64,000 nucleotides of DNA from Adhaeribacter pallidiroseus (GCF_003340495.1 NZ_QASA01000001.1:2294001-2358000), one strand, 5' to 3'. Positions 8,404-17,272 are shown, numbered from the stretch's first letter. Made by a program: numbers and translations. The notes: generated from the letters alone by a model not told the origin.

Positions 8404-11298
8404 AGTTTTAATTTCTTCCCTTATGCCTCGCATTTCGGCAACGAGCACGCCAAAAGCATCCGTATTAGGTCCACTCGGGCTAGAAACAGAACCATCGGAA
8501 TACATGCCACCATTAGCCATATGCACCTTCGAGCCGCCTCGATGTAAAGAAGAATCTAGTAGTTTATTGATTAGCGAACCATTGTTGGCTACGGTATTTC
8601 TACTAAGAATCATGTAGGCCTCGCCTTTCTCCCATTCGCCCAGGTGTTCACCGGTCGCACCATCTACCATTTGAATACCACCGTTGGAGTGCAATTGGCC
8701 ACTACCAGCAATACCAGCCGTAGGATTGATGGTGCCGCCATTAGCGAACTTTCTAGTGCCGCGCCAAGTATCTGCTCCGGCAGAAAAAATCCTGTGGCCA
8801 GCGCCTTTAAATAAACCTCCTAGGCTAAAACTAGGTAAAGGAGTTGCGGCAATTTTGGCCGTGGTGAGGGTAGCTAAAATACCGGTGGCAATTTGCAGAG
8901 GCACATTAGGAGCTGCTTTAATTACGCCTAATAATCCTGCCATTATAGAGTTCGCAATGTTGGCCGTTTTTTCATCCTGCGCCGCTTTCTTTTTAAGGTT
9001 GCGGGCCTTAGCATCATAATTAGTTTCTATCGCGTTTTTGCCGTTTTCGTAGCTTTCCTTGGATATTTTACCAGCGTTGTATTCCTGCTGCAACTTTTGC
9101 AAGCGAACCTGTTTATCTTTATCCAGCTTACTCATTTCCCGATCATTGGCAATTTTCTTAAACTCGAATAAAGCTGCGGTGCCTGCTTGGATTTGTTCCA
9201 TCGCAAATACGTTTTTCTCCAGCTCGGATTTTGAACGCTGCTCGGCATACGAGGCGGTTATTTCGGATTTCTTCTGCTCGTACTGGTCATGTATGAGTAA
9301 TTTTTCTTCTTCGGTTAAGGTGGTATTTTGTAATTCTAATTGGGTTTGTACATCTAATCGAGCTTTTTCGGCGGCTTCCATTGCGCCTAAATTGCCGCTT
9401 GACTTGGCTATGTTTACATCCAGTTCCGCGCGACCGTTGGCAATCCTGGCTCTAACTTCCTGTTCCTTTTTAGCCTGTTCTTCAACTTCTTTGAGTTTTT
9501 TGGCATCCGCTTCTTTCTGAACCTGGGCAATATCGGTTACAAGTTTTTTCTCCAGCAATTCCTTGATGGTAGCCTTTTGTTGGGCGGTACCCGTGGCAAG
9601 AGAAATTTCACGGCGGGCCTGCTCCTGAAGTGCCGCAATCTTACGAGCCGTTTCATCAGCGATATTCGCAATTTCTAAATCACGAATGTAGTTTTGCCTC
9701 TCGAGTTCTTCTTTAGCAAGCTGCTCCTGTTTTTTGCGTAATTCCTCGGCAGCTTTCTCTCGTTCCTTACGGAGTTTTTCAGCCGCTTTACTAGCTTCAT
9801 CGTTGGCTTTGGTTTCAGCCGCAAACTTGCGCTTTCCTGATTCCACTACGACAGTTTCCGAGGCGGCTAGTGCTTCTTTCTGGTCCTCGAAAATATTGGT
9901 AAAACCATCCTTGATGTTGCTGAAATTTTTGATGGCATTGGCTTCCATCTTATCGACCAGCGAACTAAAATTTTCCTTCGGGTCAATTTTGAAATCCGCA
10001 CCAAAGAAATTAGCCGCTTTCTTGCCTGCAAAAACCAAGATATTAAATTCATCTACTGCGAGTTGAATAAAGCCAGCTAAAGCCTTTAATGGAGTAAGGG
10101 AAAGATTGAAGGCAAAAGCCAACGTTTTCATAATTACGCTGCCTCGGTTGGCTCCTTCAAAGAAGGGAAATAAGGTAGCAAACAAGCTGCTAAAGCTATC
10201 CCAAAGGGTTTCTATCGTTTCTCCCAAGGATACAAATACCTCCTCCAGTGGCTCGGATTCTTCCAGCATATCGCCGATTAAGGCGGCTCCTTCTTCCAGC
10301 ACCGGTAGCAATCCCTCGCCAATGTTTTCCTGCATCACGCCGATCACATCGGAAACACGTTCAAAGCCATTAGCTCCATCATTAAGAGCCGCTTCCGAGG
10401 AACCTTTAAACTTATCAAAAGCATTAGTGATACCTTCCACCGTTAATTTGCTCTGATCTAAGGTAATACCGGATTTCTGCAAGGCTTTATCTTTGCCAAG
10501 CAATGCGGCGGTAACATCATCCGTAGCACCAGCCAAATCTTTTTTGTTGGCCGTGGCATAATCCAAAAGTTTAGGGGTTAACCTTTCAATTTCAGCGGCG
10601 GTTAAGCCAAAGGTTTTTAGTTGGGCCTGTGCTGCCTGAATGTTTTCGGCGCTAAATCCAAAAGTCATCATTTCCAGCTTGTCGGACTGGTCCAAAAGGC
10701 GCTGCAAACTTCCTTCTGATTCGCCGCCAAGCGTTACTACGGCATTTTTTAGATGGCCTGCGGATTGTTGGGCCTCGTTAAATGCGGCCACTGATTCTTT
10801 CCCGAAATTGAGAATTTCGGTGCCGACCTGCTTAATTCCATCGTACAGCGCCGTACCTGTCAGAACACCAAGGGCACCTTCTTTCACTTTTGACCATAAG
10901 CCGGTAGCTTTTTGCTGCTCGTCGCCAATGCCCCGCATGGCCGCTTTTACTTCTTTGGCCCGGGCTTCCACTTGGGTTAATTGTTTGGACTTATCTATAA
11001 AAGATGCGGTGCCAGGAGTTAAGCCTTTCAACTCGCGGTTTAACTCGCGGCTTTGTTTCTCCAGTTGGTTAAGCGTTAAAGCAGTAGTACCTAAAGAGGT
11101 TCTTAAGGTATCGACTTGCTTATTTACCTGGGTTAGCTCCTGGTTCGCCTTAACAAATTCATCGGTTCCCCGCTTCATATTTTTTAACTCATCGGTAATG
11201 AGTTTTTGCTTGCGGGTTAGATTGTCTAATTCTACTGTTGCTTGCTCGGTTTTTACGTCCAATTCAACTTGAACCTTATCGGTTCTTACTTGTGCCAT
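8389..11298 (-). CDS. Phage tail tape measure protein
   Basis: A 969-residue protein that sets tail length and is ejected with the DNA. The N-terminal 150 residues are coiled coil of the tape-measure type (LTRKQKLITDELKNMKRGTD, LNQLEKQSRELNRELKGLTP). A TMP core with helix-rich segments follows (FGFSAENIQAAQAQLKTFGL; VTAALLGKDKALQKSGITLD). A hydrophobic stretch lies near residues 385-425, then a long charged coiled coil at about 490-740, and a Gly/Ala-rich hydrophobic segment (IMAGLLGVIKAAPNVPLQIA). It is the last gene of the late region. The frame ends prematurely in KTQKRC, with the likely true C-terminus in the -1 frame to 8312. Confidence 0.92.
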   Translation of the reverse strand: MAQVRTDKVQVELDVKTEQATVELDNLTRKQKLITDELKNMKRGTDEFVKANQELTQVNKQVDTLRTSLGTTALTLNQLEKQSRELNRELKGLTPGTASFIDKSKQLTQVEARAKEVKAAMRGIGDEQQKATGLWSKVKEGALGVLTGTALYDGIKQVGTEILNFGKESVAAFNEAQQSAGHLKNAVVTLGGESEGSLQRLLDQSDKLEMMTFGFSAENIQAAQAQLKTFGLTAAEIERLTPKLLDYATANKKDLAGATDDVTAALLGKDKALQKSGITLDQSKLTVEGITNAFDKFKGSSEAALNDGANGFERVSDVIGVMQENIGEGLLPVLEEGAALIGDMLEESEPLEEVFVSLGETIETLWDSFSSLFATLFPFFEGANRGSVIMKTLAFAFNLSLTPLKALAGFIQLAVDEFNILVFAGKKAANFFGADFKIDPKENFSSLVDKMEANAIKNFSNIKDGFTNIFEDQKEALAASETVVVESGKRKFAAETKANDEASKAAEKLRKEREKAAEELRKKQEQLAKEELERQNYIRDLEIANIADETARKIAALQEQARREISLATGTAQQKATIKELLEKKLVTDIAQVQKEADAKKLKEVEEQAKKEQEVRARIANGRAELDVNIAKSSGNLGAMEAAEKARLDVQTQLELQNTTLTEEEKLLIHDQYEQKKSEITASYAEQRSKSELEKNVFAMEQIQAGTAALFEFKKIANDREMSKLDKDKQVRLQKLQQEYNAGKISKESYENGKNAIETNYDAKARNLKKKAAQDEKTANIANSIMAGLLGVIKAAPNVPLQIATGILATLTTAKIAATPLPSFSLGGLFKGAGHRIFSAGADTWRGTRKFANGGTINPTAGIAGSGQLHSNGGIQMVDGATGEHLGEWEKGEAYMILSRNTVANNGSLINKLLDSSLHRGGSKVHMANGGMYSDGSVSSPSGPNTDAFGVLVAEMRGIREEIKTQKRC

Positions 11299-11303
11299 TG
11301 CTA

Positions 11304-11825
11304 TTATTTTTTAAAGTTTGCTGCGATGTGTTTGCCAGATTCGGCCACATAAGCCGTTGCGATTTCATCGCATAGCTTATTGATGGAGGAAAAGAAAGTC
11401 TTGTTAAACCACTTGCCGGGGGTGTGCTGGTAGTTATTTTGCATACTTACCGCAATGCCCCAGGCAATGCGATTGATGGCCTTAGCCTGCGAAATAGGGA
11501 TAGTGCCCCGGTCATAGCCCGGACTGTAATTAAATTTGCCAATACCCACGTTCCGGACAAATTCTTCCAATGCCTCAATAGGTGGGCGCTTCTTAAACCG
11601 TAGGGTATTCATATCCCGCATGCGGCCAGAATCATGAAAAGAAAGCAGCATTTTGGCCGCTACATCACCGGAGCGGCTTTGCACTTGGGCCACTAAAGAA
11701 TTGTAGGTTTCCTTGCTTAAAGTTACCCGCTTATTCTTCATGCTTTGCTTCAAAAGGGAAAGAACCATAAAGCTCCATCCCTCCAGCTTGCCTTCGACTA
11801 GTTTATCTAATTCTTGTTTTGTCAT
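11304..11825 (-). CDS. Phage structural/tail protein, unknown
   Basis: A basic 173-residue protein that I do not recognise. It has helical N- and C-termini and a middle GRMRDMNTLRFKKRPPIEAL segment. It ends 5 bp before the tape-measure start, so the two are co-transcribed, and it heads the last late unit. A CGTCCTACCC element lies 30 nt upstream and a strong terminator lies just before that. A tail-completion or chaperone role is possible from position only. Confidence 0.75.
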   Translation of the reverse strand: MTKQELDKLVEGKLEGWSFMVLSLLKQSMKNKRVTLSKETYNSLVAQVQSRSGDVAAKMLLSFHDSGRMRDMNTLRFKKRPPIEALEEFVRNVGIGKFNYSPGYDRGTIPISQAKAINRIAWGIAVSMQNNYQHTPGKWFNKTFFSSINKLCDEIATAYVAESGKHIAANFKK

Positions 11826-11855
11826 GGTGCCAAGGTACAGGCACCGAAAGGTTAA

Positions 11856-11865
11856 GGGTAGGACG
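11856..11865 (-). promoter_or_regulatory. Late-unit element 7 (CGTCCTACCC)
   Basis: CGTCCTACCC on the minus strand lies 30 nt before the ATG at 11825, immediately after the U-tract of the terminator at 11867-11920. A short hairpin (GGTGCC/GGCACC, 11826-11845) separates it from the gene. It is one of seven related sites. Confidence 0.6.
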
Positions 11866-11866
11866 T

Positions 11867-11920
11867 AAAAAAAAGCCAGCCGGAGTAGGCATAGGCGCTA
11901 CTCCGGCTGGCTTTTTTTTA
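11867..11920. terminator. Strong bidirectional terminator
   Basis: A 15-bp perfect stem (AGCCAGCCGGAGTAG at 11874-11888 with its complement at 11898-11912) is flanked by A8 and T8 runs. It ends the unit containing the HigA-HicAB cassette and isolates the tape-measure unit. Confidence 0.9.
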
Positions 11921-11931
11921 CAAATAAATAT

Positions 11932-12300
11932 TTAAATAGAAAATTTTTGTAGCTTTCGAATAACAGGCTGATTGTTAGTTTGATTTCTTGTCTTCCGAAT
12001 TTCTTTACGTTTTTGAGCCGCTAAGTCTTTTTCCAAAATAGCTTCAATACGCTCCCTTTCGGGTGTTCCTCTTTCGCCGTAGTCCTTAGTAATTAATTCT
12101 TCCAAAGTAAGTCTCCTTTTGGGAGTTTTAATTTCCTCTTCCAGTTCACCTAGAAAATCTTTAACTGGCGTGGTTTCAAGTTTACCTTTTTTAAACAATT
12201 CTACATCACTTAAAACTTTCCGAAAACGCTTAGTCAATTGAGACACTTGCAGTCTATGGCGTAATTTTCTTTGCTTGGCGGTGCTCTTGTTACTAGGCAT
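11932..12300 (-). CDS. Small basic protein of the TA cassette, unknown
   Basis: A 122-residue, highly charged protein (Lys/Arg/Glu-rich, KQRKLRHRL at the start, then LEEEIKTPKRRLTLEELI). It overlaps the HicB-like gene by 8 bp and ends just before the strong terminator, so it is the last gene of the HigA-HicA-HicB operon. I do not recognise it. The charge pattern suggests nucleic-acid binding or a disordered protein. Confidence 0.6.
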   Translation of the reverse strand: MPSNKSTAKQRKLRHRLQVSQLTKRFRKVLSDVELFKKGKLETTPVKDFLGELEEEIKTPKRRLTLEELITKDYGERGTPERERIEAILEKDLAAQKRKEIRKTRNQTNNQPVIRKLQKFSI

Positions 12301-12523
12301 ACATTACTTTTGGTGGTGGAATGGCTCGGCCCAATTCTTGGGCTGTTTCAATCCACTCCTGTATAATAATTTCTACATTAGTTAAAACCTCCACTGAATT
12401 TTTACCATCTGCCATACAGCCAGGTAGTTCCGGCACTTCGGCAATGACCGCATTATCTTCTTCACTCCAATAAAGAAGAACTTCATATCCGGCATGGCTT
12501 GTTATTTTTTGAAGATATTCCAT
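12293..12523 (-). CDS. HicB-family antitoxin
   Basis: A 76-residue protein with the HicB fold signature: a short beta strand YEVLLYWSEEDNAVIAEVPE followed by LPGCMADGKNSVEVLTNVEI. HicB proteins neutralise HicA mRNA interferases and often autoregulate. No C-terminal DNA-binding extension is visible, so regulation probably rests with the HigA-like gene upstream. The start overlaps the HicA stop by one base. Confidence 0.85.
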   Translation of the reverse strand: MEYLQKITSHAGYEVLLYWSEEDNAVIAEVPELPGCMADGKNSVEVLTNVEIIIQEWIETAQELGRAIPPPKVMYA

Positions 12524-12774
12524 TAATCGTTCAATTTATATTTATTGATTATTTCTCTTACTTGTTTAACCTGATAAGGCTTTGCCTTGCTCCCAATGGG
12601 TTGAATATTAATCATTTCAGCTACTCCATCTTTGAAAAAAATTTTATGGCTAGTACCCCTTTGCCTTTCATCAAAACCGAGCCGATGCAAAAGATTTACT
12701 AATTCATCAAATTCAATATTAGCATCCGAACTACCATTTAAGATTTTTTTTATTAGTTTTTCAAACTTGCTCAT
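12523..12774 (-). CDS. HicA-family mRNA interferase toxin
   Basis: An 83-residue HicA-like protein. The diagnostic block G-T-S-H-K-I-F is present (RGTSHKIFFKDG), with the catalytic histidine inside it, followed by PIGSKAKPYQVKQVREII. An N-terminal helix precedes it. It overlaps the HigA-like gene by 14 bp and the HicB-like gene by one base, showing tight translational coupling. The order toxin then antitoxin is normal for hicAB. Confidence 0.85.
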   Translation of the reverse strand: MSKFEKLIKKILNGSSDANIEFDELVNLLHRLGFDERQRGTSHKIFFKDGVAEMINIQPIGSKAKPYQVKQVREIINKYKLND

Positions 12775-13084
12775 TCTTCAAAATATGGGGAGTCTGCAAA
12801 AATTTTTTTCTTTCGCGATAGAGGTCATAGTCTATTTGCAGCCTGAGCCAAAATTCGGCTTCAATGCTTAATTCTTTTTCCAACCGCAAAGCAATATTAG
12901 CCGTGATATTGCGCTTCTTTTTGGTAATCTCCAGCAAATGGGCGGGGTAAACCCCAATTCGCATGGCAAAGTTGGAAATTTTGAACCCTCGGGCATTTAT
13001 TTCATCTTTCAACACTTCGCCGGGATGTACCTCTATATTTAGTTTGATCTCCTGGCCATCTGAACCAATTATCTTGTTTAGCAT
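12761..13084 (-). CDS. HigA-type XRE antitoxin/regulator
   Basis: A 107-residue HTH protein of the HigA (VapI-like) family: HPGEVLKDEINARGFKISNFAMRIGV, then HLLEITKKKRNITANIALRLEKEL and EFWLRLQIDYDL. It is the first gene of the cassette. No HigB-like toxin is adjacent; a HicA/HicB pair follows instead. Two perfect 14-bp palindromes 21 bp apart lie upstream (13127-13161) and are the likely autoregulatory operator. Confidence 0.9.
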   Translation of the reverse strand: MLNKIIGSDGQEIKLNIEVHPGEVLKDEINARGFKISNFAMRIGVYPAHLLEITKKKRNITANIALRLEKELSIEAEFWLRLQIDYDLYRERKKFLQTPHILKNEQV

Positions 13085-13126
13085 ACCTTTTTTTTAAATT
13101 ATCATACCCTAAGATACGTATTTTAT

Positions 13127-13161
13127 TGTAATTGATTACACAAATAGTGTAATTAATTACA
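13127..13161. promoter_or_regulatory. Tandem palindromic operator of HigA-HicAB cassette
   Basis: TGTAATTGATTACA (13127-13140) and TGTAATTAATTACA (13148-13161) are near-identical perfect palindromes with centres 21 bp apart, two helical turns. They lie about 45-75 bp upstream of the HigA-like start, as expected for a dimeric HTH repressor. Confidence 0.75.
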
Positions 13162-13179
13162 ATAATTCTGTACTGGATT

Positions 13180-13977
13180 CTAACTATTTTGTTCTAATTC
13201 TTTGCGCTGGTAGAACTTCTTTCGCAAATGAAATAAGATGGTGTGCAAGGCAGTGAAGGCAGTTTTTTCCCAATCGCCAAAGGTGCCGGTTTCGGCTAAA
13301 TCATCTATAACGCCAATCCACCCTAAGTTAGGACCTTGGACTGCGGCGCTACTTTTGGTTTTGGATTCTTCAAAAATTTCCCGGTAGCTGGAGTGAATCA
13401 CTTTTTGGCCTTGAATGAATCGCTGCAAAACAATGATTTTGGTGAGGATATCCAGGGGGCCAAACTCCTGCGCGCGGCGTTCGGCAATTTTAGAATTGTA
13501 TTTTTCGCGCCGATCGCCGTTCCACTCGGGGTCGTTCACATTTAATTTTTTGGCCTGCGGGCGGCATAAGGTGGCCACTAAAAAATTGATGGCTTGGGTA
13601 TCGGGATTCTGCCGGCTGAAGGCCCGAAAATAATGGTCAGCCATGCCGTACTCGATAATGGTAAGGTTAGAAAAATCTGACTCCGGCAAAATATACTGTA
13701 CCTGGTTAAAAGAAAATTCGCCAATCGCTTTTTGGTCAACTGGTTTATCCCAAACCCATAAACATTGTTCCTGGAGCCTAAATACGTCAAAGGCATCCAT
13801 GCGCCGAAAAATAGCCTTCGGGATGGGAAATAAAACCTTTAACAAGGCGCTGCGCACTTCCGGATTATGGCGGTCAGCATACACAAACGGCAACAGCTCA
13901 TAAACCTGCTTTTCCGTTAGCTCCTGCCACTCGGTAGGCATCTGGCAAGGTTTCCCATTCAGTTTAAAACTAAGCAT
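13180..13977 (-). CDS. Phage protein, possible tail assembly protein
   Basis: A 265-residue protein beginning MLSFKLNGKPCQMPTEWQEL, with a largely helical body and many aromatic residues. It overlaps the small membrane protein by 8 bp and precedes the TA cassette and tape-measure unit. I do not recognise the family. Its place between portal/holin genes and the tape measure would fit a tail assembly chaperone analogue, but no frameshifted partner product is visible. Confidence 0.7.
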   Translation of the reverse strand: MLSFKLNGKPCQMPTEWQELTEKQVYELLPFVYADRHNPEVRSALLKVLFPIPKAIFRRMDAFDVFRLQEQCLWVWDKPVDQKAIGEFSFNQVQYILPESDFSNLTIIEYGMADHYFRAFSRQNPDTQAINFLVATLCRPQAKKLNVNDPEWNGDRREKYNSKIAERRAQEFGPLDILTKIIVLQRFIQGQKVIHSSYREIFEESKTKSSAAVQGPNLGWIGVIDDLAETGTFGDWEKTAFTALHTILFHLRKKFYQRKELEQNS

Positions 13978-14209
13978 TTTTGGCTGGTTCTAAAGGTGGT
14001 GGGGGTGGATTGGAATGGCCGGGAAAAGTTACCGTAATCGGAGCCTTAAAGCAGGCCAGTACCGCTACCCACAACACGAATAATACCTGGCTACCGACCA
14101 GCAACCAAACCCAAAACGGAGCCTGGCTAACGGGGTAACGTTCCGCTAAAATTTTAATTAACAGTAGGCAAAACTGGCTCACTAGCAGCCGGGTTGACGT
14201 TAAGCGCAT
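13970..14209 (-). CDS. Small membrane protein, lysis-associated candidate
   Basis: A 79-residue protein with hydrophobic segments near residues 9-20 and 31-54 (FWVWLLVGSQVLFVLWVAVL) and a proline-rich C-terminus (SNPPPPPLEP). It overlaps the holin-like gene by 56 bp in another frame. This compact overlap and topology suggest a second lysis component, but the role is inferred from position. The start is uncertain; a GTG at 14182 is an alternative. Confidence 0.55.
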   Translation of the reverse strand: MRLTSTRLLVSQFCLLLIKILAERYPVSQAPFWVWLLVGSQVLFVLWVAVLACFKAPITVTFPGHSNPPPPPLEPAKNA

Positions 14210-14654
14210 CTTCTTTAATTTTAGAATCCAACTTTTGATTGATGGTAAAGGCTAAATCTCTATTAATCCAGCCTAACAAGCGGAAATTTTTAACGAGCGA
14301 AATCATGGTTACGGCGACCATCGGCACGAATACAATGTGCGTCAGGAGCGGCATTACGCCTCCGGCTTTGCTGAACTGGAAAGTATAAAATAGCAAAGAA
14401 GTATAGGCCAGCATGGTAAAAATAACCCGTTGGGCTTTAATTTCGCAGTAGCCTTTGGATTTGTAGGCGTACAAAATGCCCGTGCAAAAATCCAGGAGTA
14501 CCAGCGACATTACCAGAAAATAAGTTTCGGCTGGACTCCAGATATGGCTATCTACAAAGCCATAAATAAGGCCGATTAGTGCCCCGATGGAGTGAATAAA
14601 TACTTGGTAGTTAAGCAAGTCAAAGGTGGGGGTTGGTAGCTTTTTCATACCCAA
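14154..14654 (-). CDS. Holin-like membrane protein
   Basis: A 166-residue protein with about four membrane segments (FIHSIGALIGLIYGFV; TYFLVMSLVLLDFCTGILYAY; VIFTMLAYTSLLFYTFQF; LTHIVFVPMVAVTMISLV) and a soluble C-terminal tail. The DFCTGILYAYKSKGY stretch between the second and third segments is typical of the toxin-secretion/phage-lysis holin family. It would permeabilise the inner membrane at lysis. The endolysin is 15 kb away in a different unit, which is unusual. Confidence 0.7.
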   Translation of the reverse strand: MGMKKLPTPTFDLLNYQVFIHSIGALIGLIYGFVDSHIWSPAETYFLVMSLVLLDFCTGILYAYKSKGYCEIKAQRVIFTMLAYTSLLFYTFQFSKAGGVMPLLTHIVFVPMVAVTMISLVKNFRLLGWINRDLAFTINQKLDSKIKEDALNVNPAASEPVLPTVN

Positions 14655-15625
14655 AAAGATGCTGAATCCGTGTTATCTGGTGCCTGCCACGTTTGGTTTT
14701 TATCGGCGGGCAAGTTTTCGCCGGTTTGGTTGGTTAGATCTAACTGGCGCAATACCTCGGCCATGTAGCGGTTCGCTAGCAGTTCGGCTTTAGTAGCCAG
14801 GTTAGCAATTTGCGATTCCGAAGCGGCCAGCCGGGAACGAATACCATCGTTCTCGTTTAAGATTCTGATGCCGGTACCACTTATTACCATGGGCAAATCC
14901 GGTAGGGCTTCTTTCAAGGCAAATTGCGCCAGCGCCGGTTTAATTTTGGCGGCCAGGGTATTTAATTCCGGATTCGGAGCTGCAGACAATTGCTTTAACT
15001 CGGCTAGCAACTCGTCGCCTACTTCCGGAGCGATGTATAAAATTTCGGCTCGCTCCAGATAGGGCCGCAACGCCAGATAAGCCCGCCGGCTATTCTGAAT
15101 ATTAACGTACCGGTTCAACTCGGCCGTAGAAGAAATTAGCAAACTAGAAGAAATGGTATACTGCTCGGAATTTTTCCAGAAAGCAAACAGCTCGGCATCT
15201 TTTTCCAGCAATTCCAAGGCAGCATCTAAAAGCCGGTCGGCATTTTCCGCCGTGGCATTTTCGGCTTGATTGTATACCCATTGGCGAACGGGCATCATAT
15301 CCTTAACATTGGCTTCCTGGGTACCCAAATTACCGGTTTGCTGGGTTAAGAAGGGTTGGGCCTCCAGCATAGTATAATAAGCCAGCGAAGCGGCTAATAA
15401 TGCGTACAGCTCGGCGGTTACGCCCTCGAAAGCCACCACGCTTAAACTATCGGGAGCTGTTACCGTGATGCCGGTGGTTAGTTCGTTTAAAAATGCCGAA
15501 CCAATGGCCGGTACTAAATATTTCTGCGTTGCCAGTATCACAAAGGGTTTAAGGGTGGCAAAGGTGGTATTTTTCGACAAAGTGCCGTAATACAATTTCA
15601 GGTCGGGCGTAGAATTTAATAGCAT
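14645..15625 (-). CDS. Phage structural protein, head-tail region
   Basis: A 326-residue, alanine/leucine-rich protein immediately downstream of the portal gene (1-bp gap). It has internal helix repeats such as RRAYLALRPYLERAEILYIA. It resembles an uncharacterised family (I believe DUF6712) common beside portals in Bacteroidota prophages, so a connector or head-completion role is likely but unproven. Confidence 0.7.
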   Translation of the reverse strand: MLLNSTPDLKLYYGTLSKNTTFATLKPFVILATQKYLVPAIGSAFLNELTTGITVTAPDSLSVVAFEGVTAELYALLAASLAYYTMLEAQPFLTQQTGNLGTQEANVKDMMPVRQWVYNQAENATAENADRLLDAALELLEKDAELFAFWKNSEQYTISSSLLISSTAELNRYVNIQNSRRAYLALRPYLERAEILYIAPEVGDELLAELKQLSAAPNPELNTLAAKIKPALAQFALKEALPDLPMVISGTGIRILNENDGIRSRLAASESQIANLATKAELLANRYMAEVLRQLDLTNQTGENLPADKNQTWQAPDNTDSASFWV

Positions 15626-15626
15626 C

Positions 15627-16919
15627 TTATTGGTTATTATTTACGGTTTTTTGTTGGCCGGTCGGGTTCTGGTCCAGCGTAGTGAGGCTTATATCTTCAA
15701 AGCCAATAAACTGCTCGCGCGGCCACCATTTCAAAATTGGTTTGGCTACCTTGTTAAATGGTTCGAGTAAAATTTTGCGCTTATTCGGCGTGCGTAGGGC
15801 TATATGCAGTTGGTAAGAAATCCGCTTTTCGGAGCCGGAACCGCCTAACTTGCCGCCCGTATCAATTCCGGCTAGACTTGGATCGATACCATGCCCGCTT
15901 GTATGCGCTATGTTGGACTGATTATTTACATTTGTATAAGCATCGTCGGACATCTTATTTTCAATAGGCAGTATCTCCCATCCTGGTATTTGTTTGCCAT
16001 TGGCATCTACCAAAAACTTGCTAACAAAGGCTTTATCCGCGTTTTCGGTGCCCGCTAACATTTCGTTCATCACTCCCATTAGCCGAGTTTCTTCTTTTTT
16101 CTTCTCGTCATTGGTTTTGAATTGGTCAAAATAATTCGCCGGTATCTTGATGTGATACTTGATGTTATAGCCGTTTTTCAGGCCGCTTTTATGGAAGTTT
16201 GGAATCAGGTTACTAACCCGCGTCCATTCCTCGGTTCCCCACCAAGGCGGTACATCGTAGTAGGGTTGGCCGGGAACTCTATCCCTGCCGTGGTACATGA
16301 AATCACCAAACTTAGTCGGGTTGATGCGGTCGAAGGCGGGCAAATTTGCTAAGTCGGATTCTTTGTAGTTGGCCCAATCCGGATGCAATAAGTACTGCTC
16401 GATGTTTTGCTGTTTGGCTAACATCTGCGCGGCCCGTACGTCCGTACAATCCCAGGATTTTAAAGTAAGGTTACTGGAAGTGTCCAGGCTAAAAGAGGTA
16501 AAAACATTGTGCGCAAACTCCAGGTTGTAGGCGGCGCTGCGCATGTAATTATCGGCATCGGTTTCCTCTAACCAATCCTCCAACTGCGGGTTAATAACCG
16601 GCTCTAAAGCAATTTCATTTTTGCCGGTAGTCGGGTTGGTTACAATTTTTCTTTCGAAGATGGATAACCGGGAACCTAGTAAAAAGTCGCGGCTGGTATA
16701 AATCAACTGCGGTTTAATGTGGTTGCCGTACACCAGGTGCAACATATTTTGGGGCTTCAGGTTATCGGCTCCCCACTTGGCTACTTTCCAGCCGCCCGAG
16801 GTGGTAATATTTTTTTCTGCGAACAGATTGTCTTTGCGGGTTCCTCCCGAAAATTCCACGACTGCTTGTGCATCGCGCAAAACATAGAAGTTTTCGCCTG
16901 CTTCAATTACTGATTCCAT
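15627..16919 (-). CDS. Phage portal protein
   Basis: A 430-residue protein matching the expected size and composition of a dodecameric portal, through which DNA enters the capsid. It contains a portal-like N-terminal wing (VKAWGADNLKPQN-like context, LIYTSRDFLLGSRLSIF), a central stem region (IPNFHKSGLKNGYNIKYHIKIP), and a C-terminal segment with SGHGIDPSLAGIDTGGKLGG, LGGSGSEKRISYQLHIA and PILKWWP, which recur in portal proteins of Bacteroidota phages. It overlaps the upstream 104-residue gene by one base and lies close to the terminase. Confidence 0.82.
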   Translation of the reverse strand: MESVIEAGENFYVLRDAQAVVEFSGGTRKDNLFAEKNITTSGGWKVAKWGADNLKPQNMLHLVYGNHIKPQLIYTSRDFLLGSRLSIFERKIVTNPTTGKNEIALEPVINPQLEDWLEETDADNYMRSAAYNLEFAHNVFTSFSLDTSSNLTLKSWDCTDVRAAQMLAKQQNIEQYLLHPDWANYKESDLANLPAFDRINPTKFGDFMYHGRDRVPGQPYYDVPPWWGTEEWTRVSNLIPNFHKSGLKNGYNIKYHIKIPANYFDQFKTNDEKKKEETRLMGVMNEMLAGTENADKAFVSKFLVDANGKQIPGWEILPIENKMSDDAYTNVNNQSNIAHTSGHGIDPSLAGIDTGGKLGGSGSEKRISYQLHIALRTPNKRKILLEPFNKVAKPILKWWPREQFIGFEDISLTTLDQNPTGQQKTVNNNQ

Positions 16920-17233
16920 TAGTGTCGTATGCGTTGGCCGTTATAGTGAGTTAAAAGAGAAATTTTTAAGGCGAATGGCTGACCGGTCCTGTTATCTACC
17001 AGCATGAACAAGCCGTTATTTTTGATGTTAATGCGAAATTTGTTACCGGATTCCTTCTTGGTTCCCTCGGTCGGATGATTAGAATAATTGCCCGACTTCC
17101 GGACTCTTTCTTTAAATCCTTTTTGCCCGTTTGTTTTGATGTAGTTTAAGGAAAAGGTATGCAGCCGGCCACCGATTTCGTATTGGTCTATCTCGGCAAG
17201 TACCTGGGCCATTCTGATTCTCGTTTCTGACAT
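16919..17233 (-). CDS. Small phage protein heading the portal unit
   Basis: A 104-residue basic protein (TNGQKGFKERVRKSGN; NKFRINIKNNGLFML) of unknown function. Its stop overlaps the portal start by one base. It is the first gene after a 344-bp regulatory gap that carries the CGTCCTACCC element and palindromes. Confidence 0.7.
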   Translation of the reverse strand: MSETRIRMAQVLAEIDQYEIGGRLHTFSLNYIKTNGQKGFKERVRKSGNYSNHPTEGTKKESGNKFRINIKNNGLFMLVDNRTGQPFALKISLLTHYNGQRIRH

Positions 17234-17272
17234 TGTGTTTTTTTAGCAATGTTACTGGAAACTGGAGCTAGA

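Noticed and set aside
10640-11272. Long plus-strand open frame opposite the tape-measure N-terminus
   Set aside because: Antisense of a coiled-coil region; composition mirrors the opposite strand and no domain or start signal supports it.
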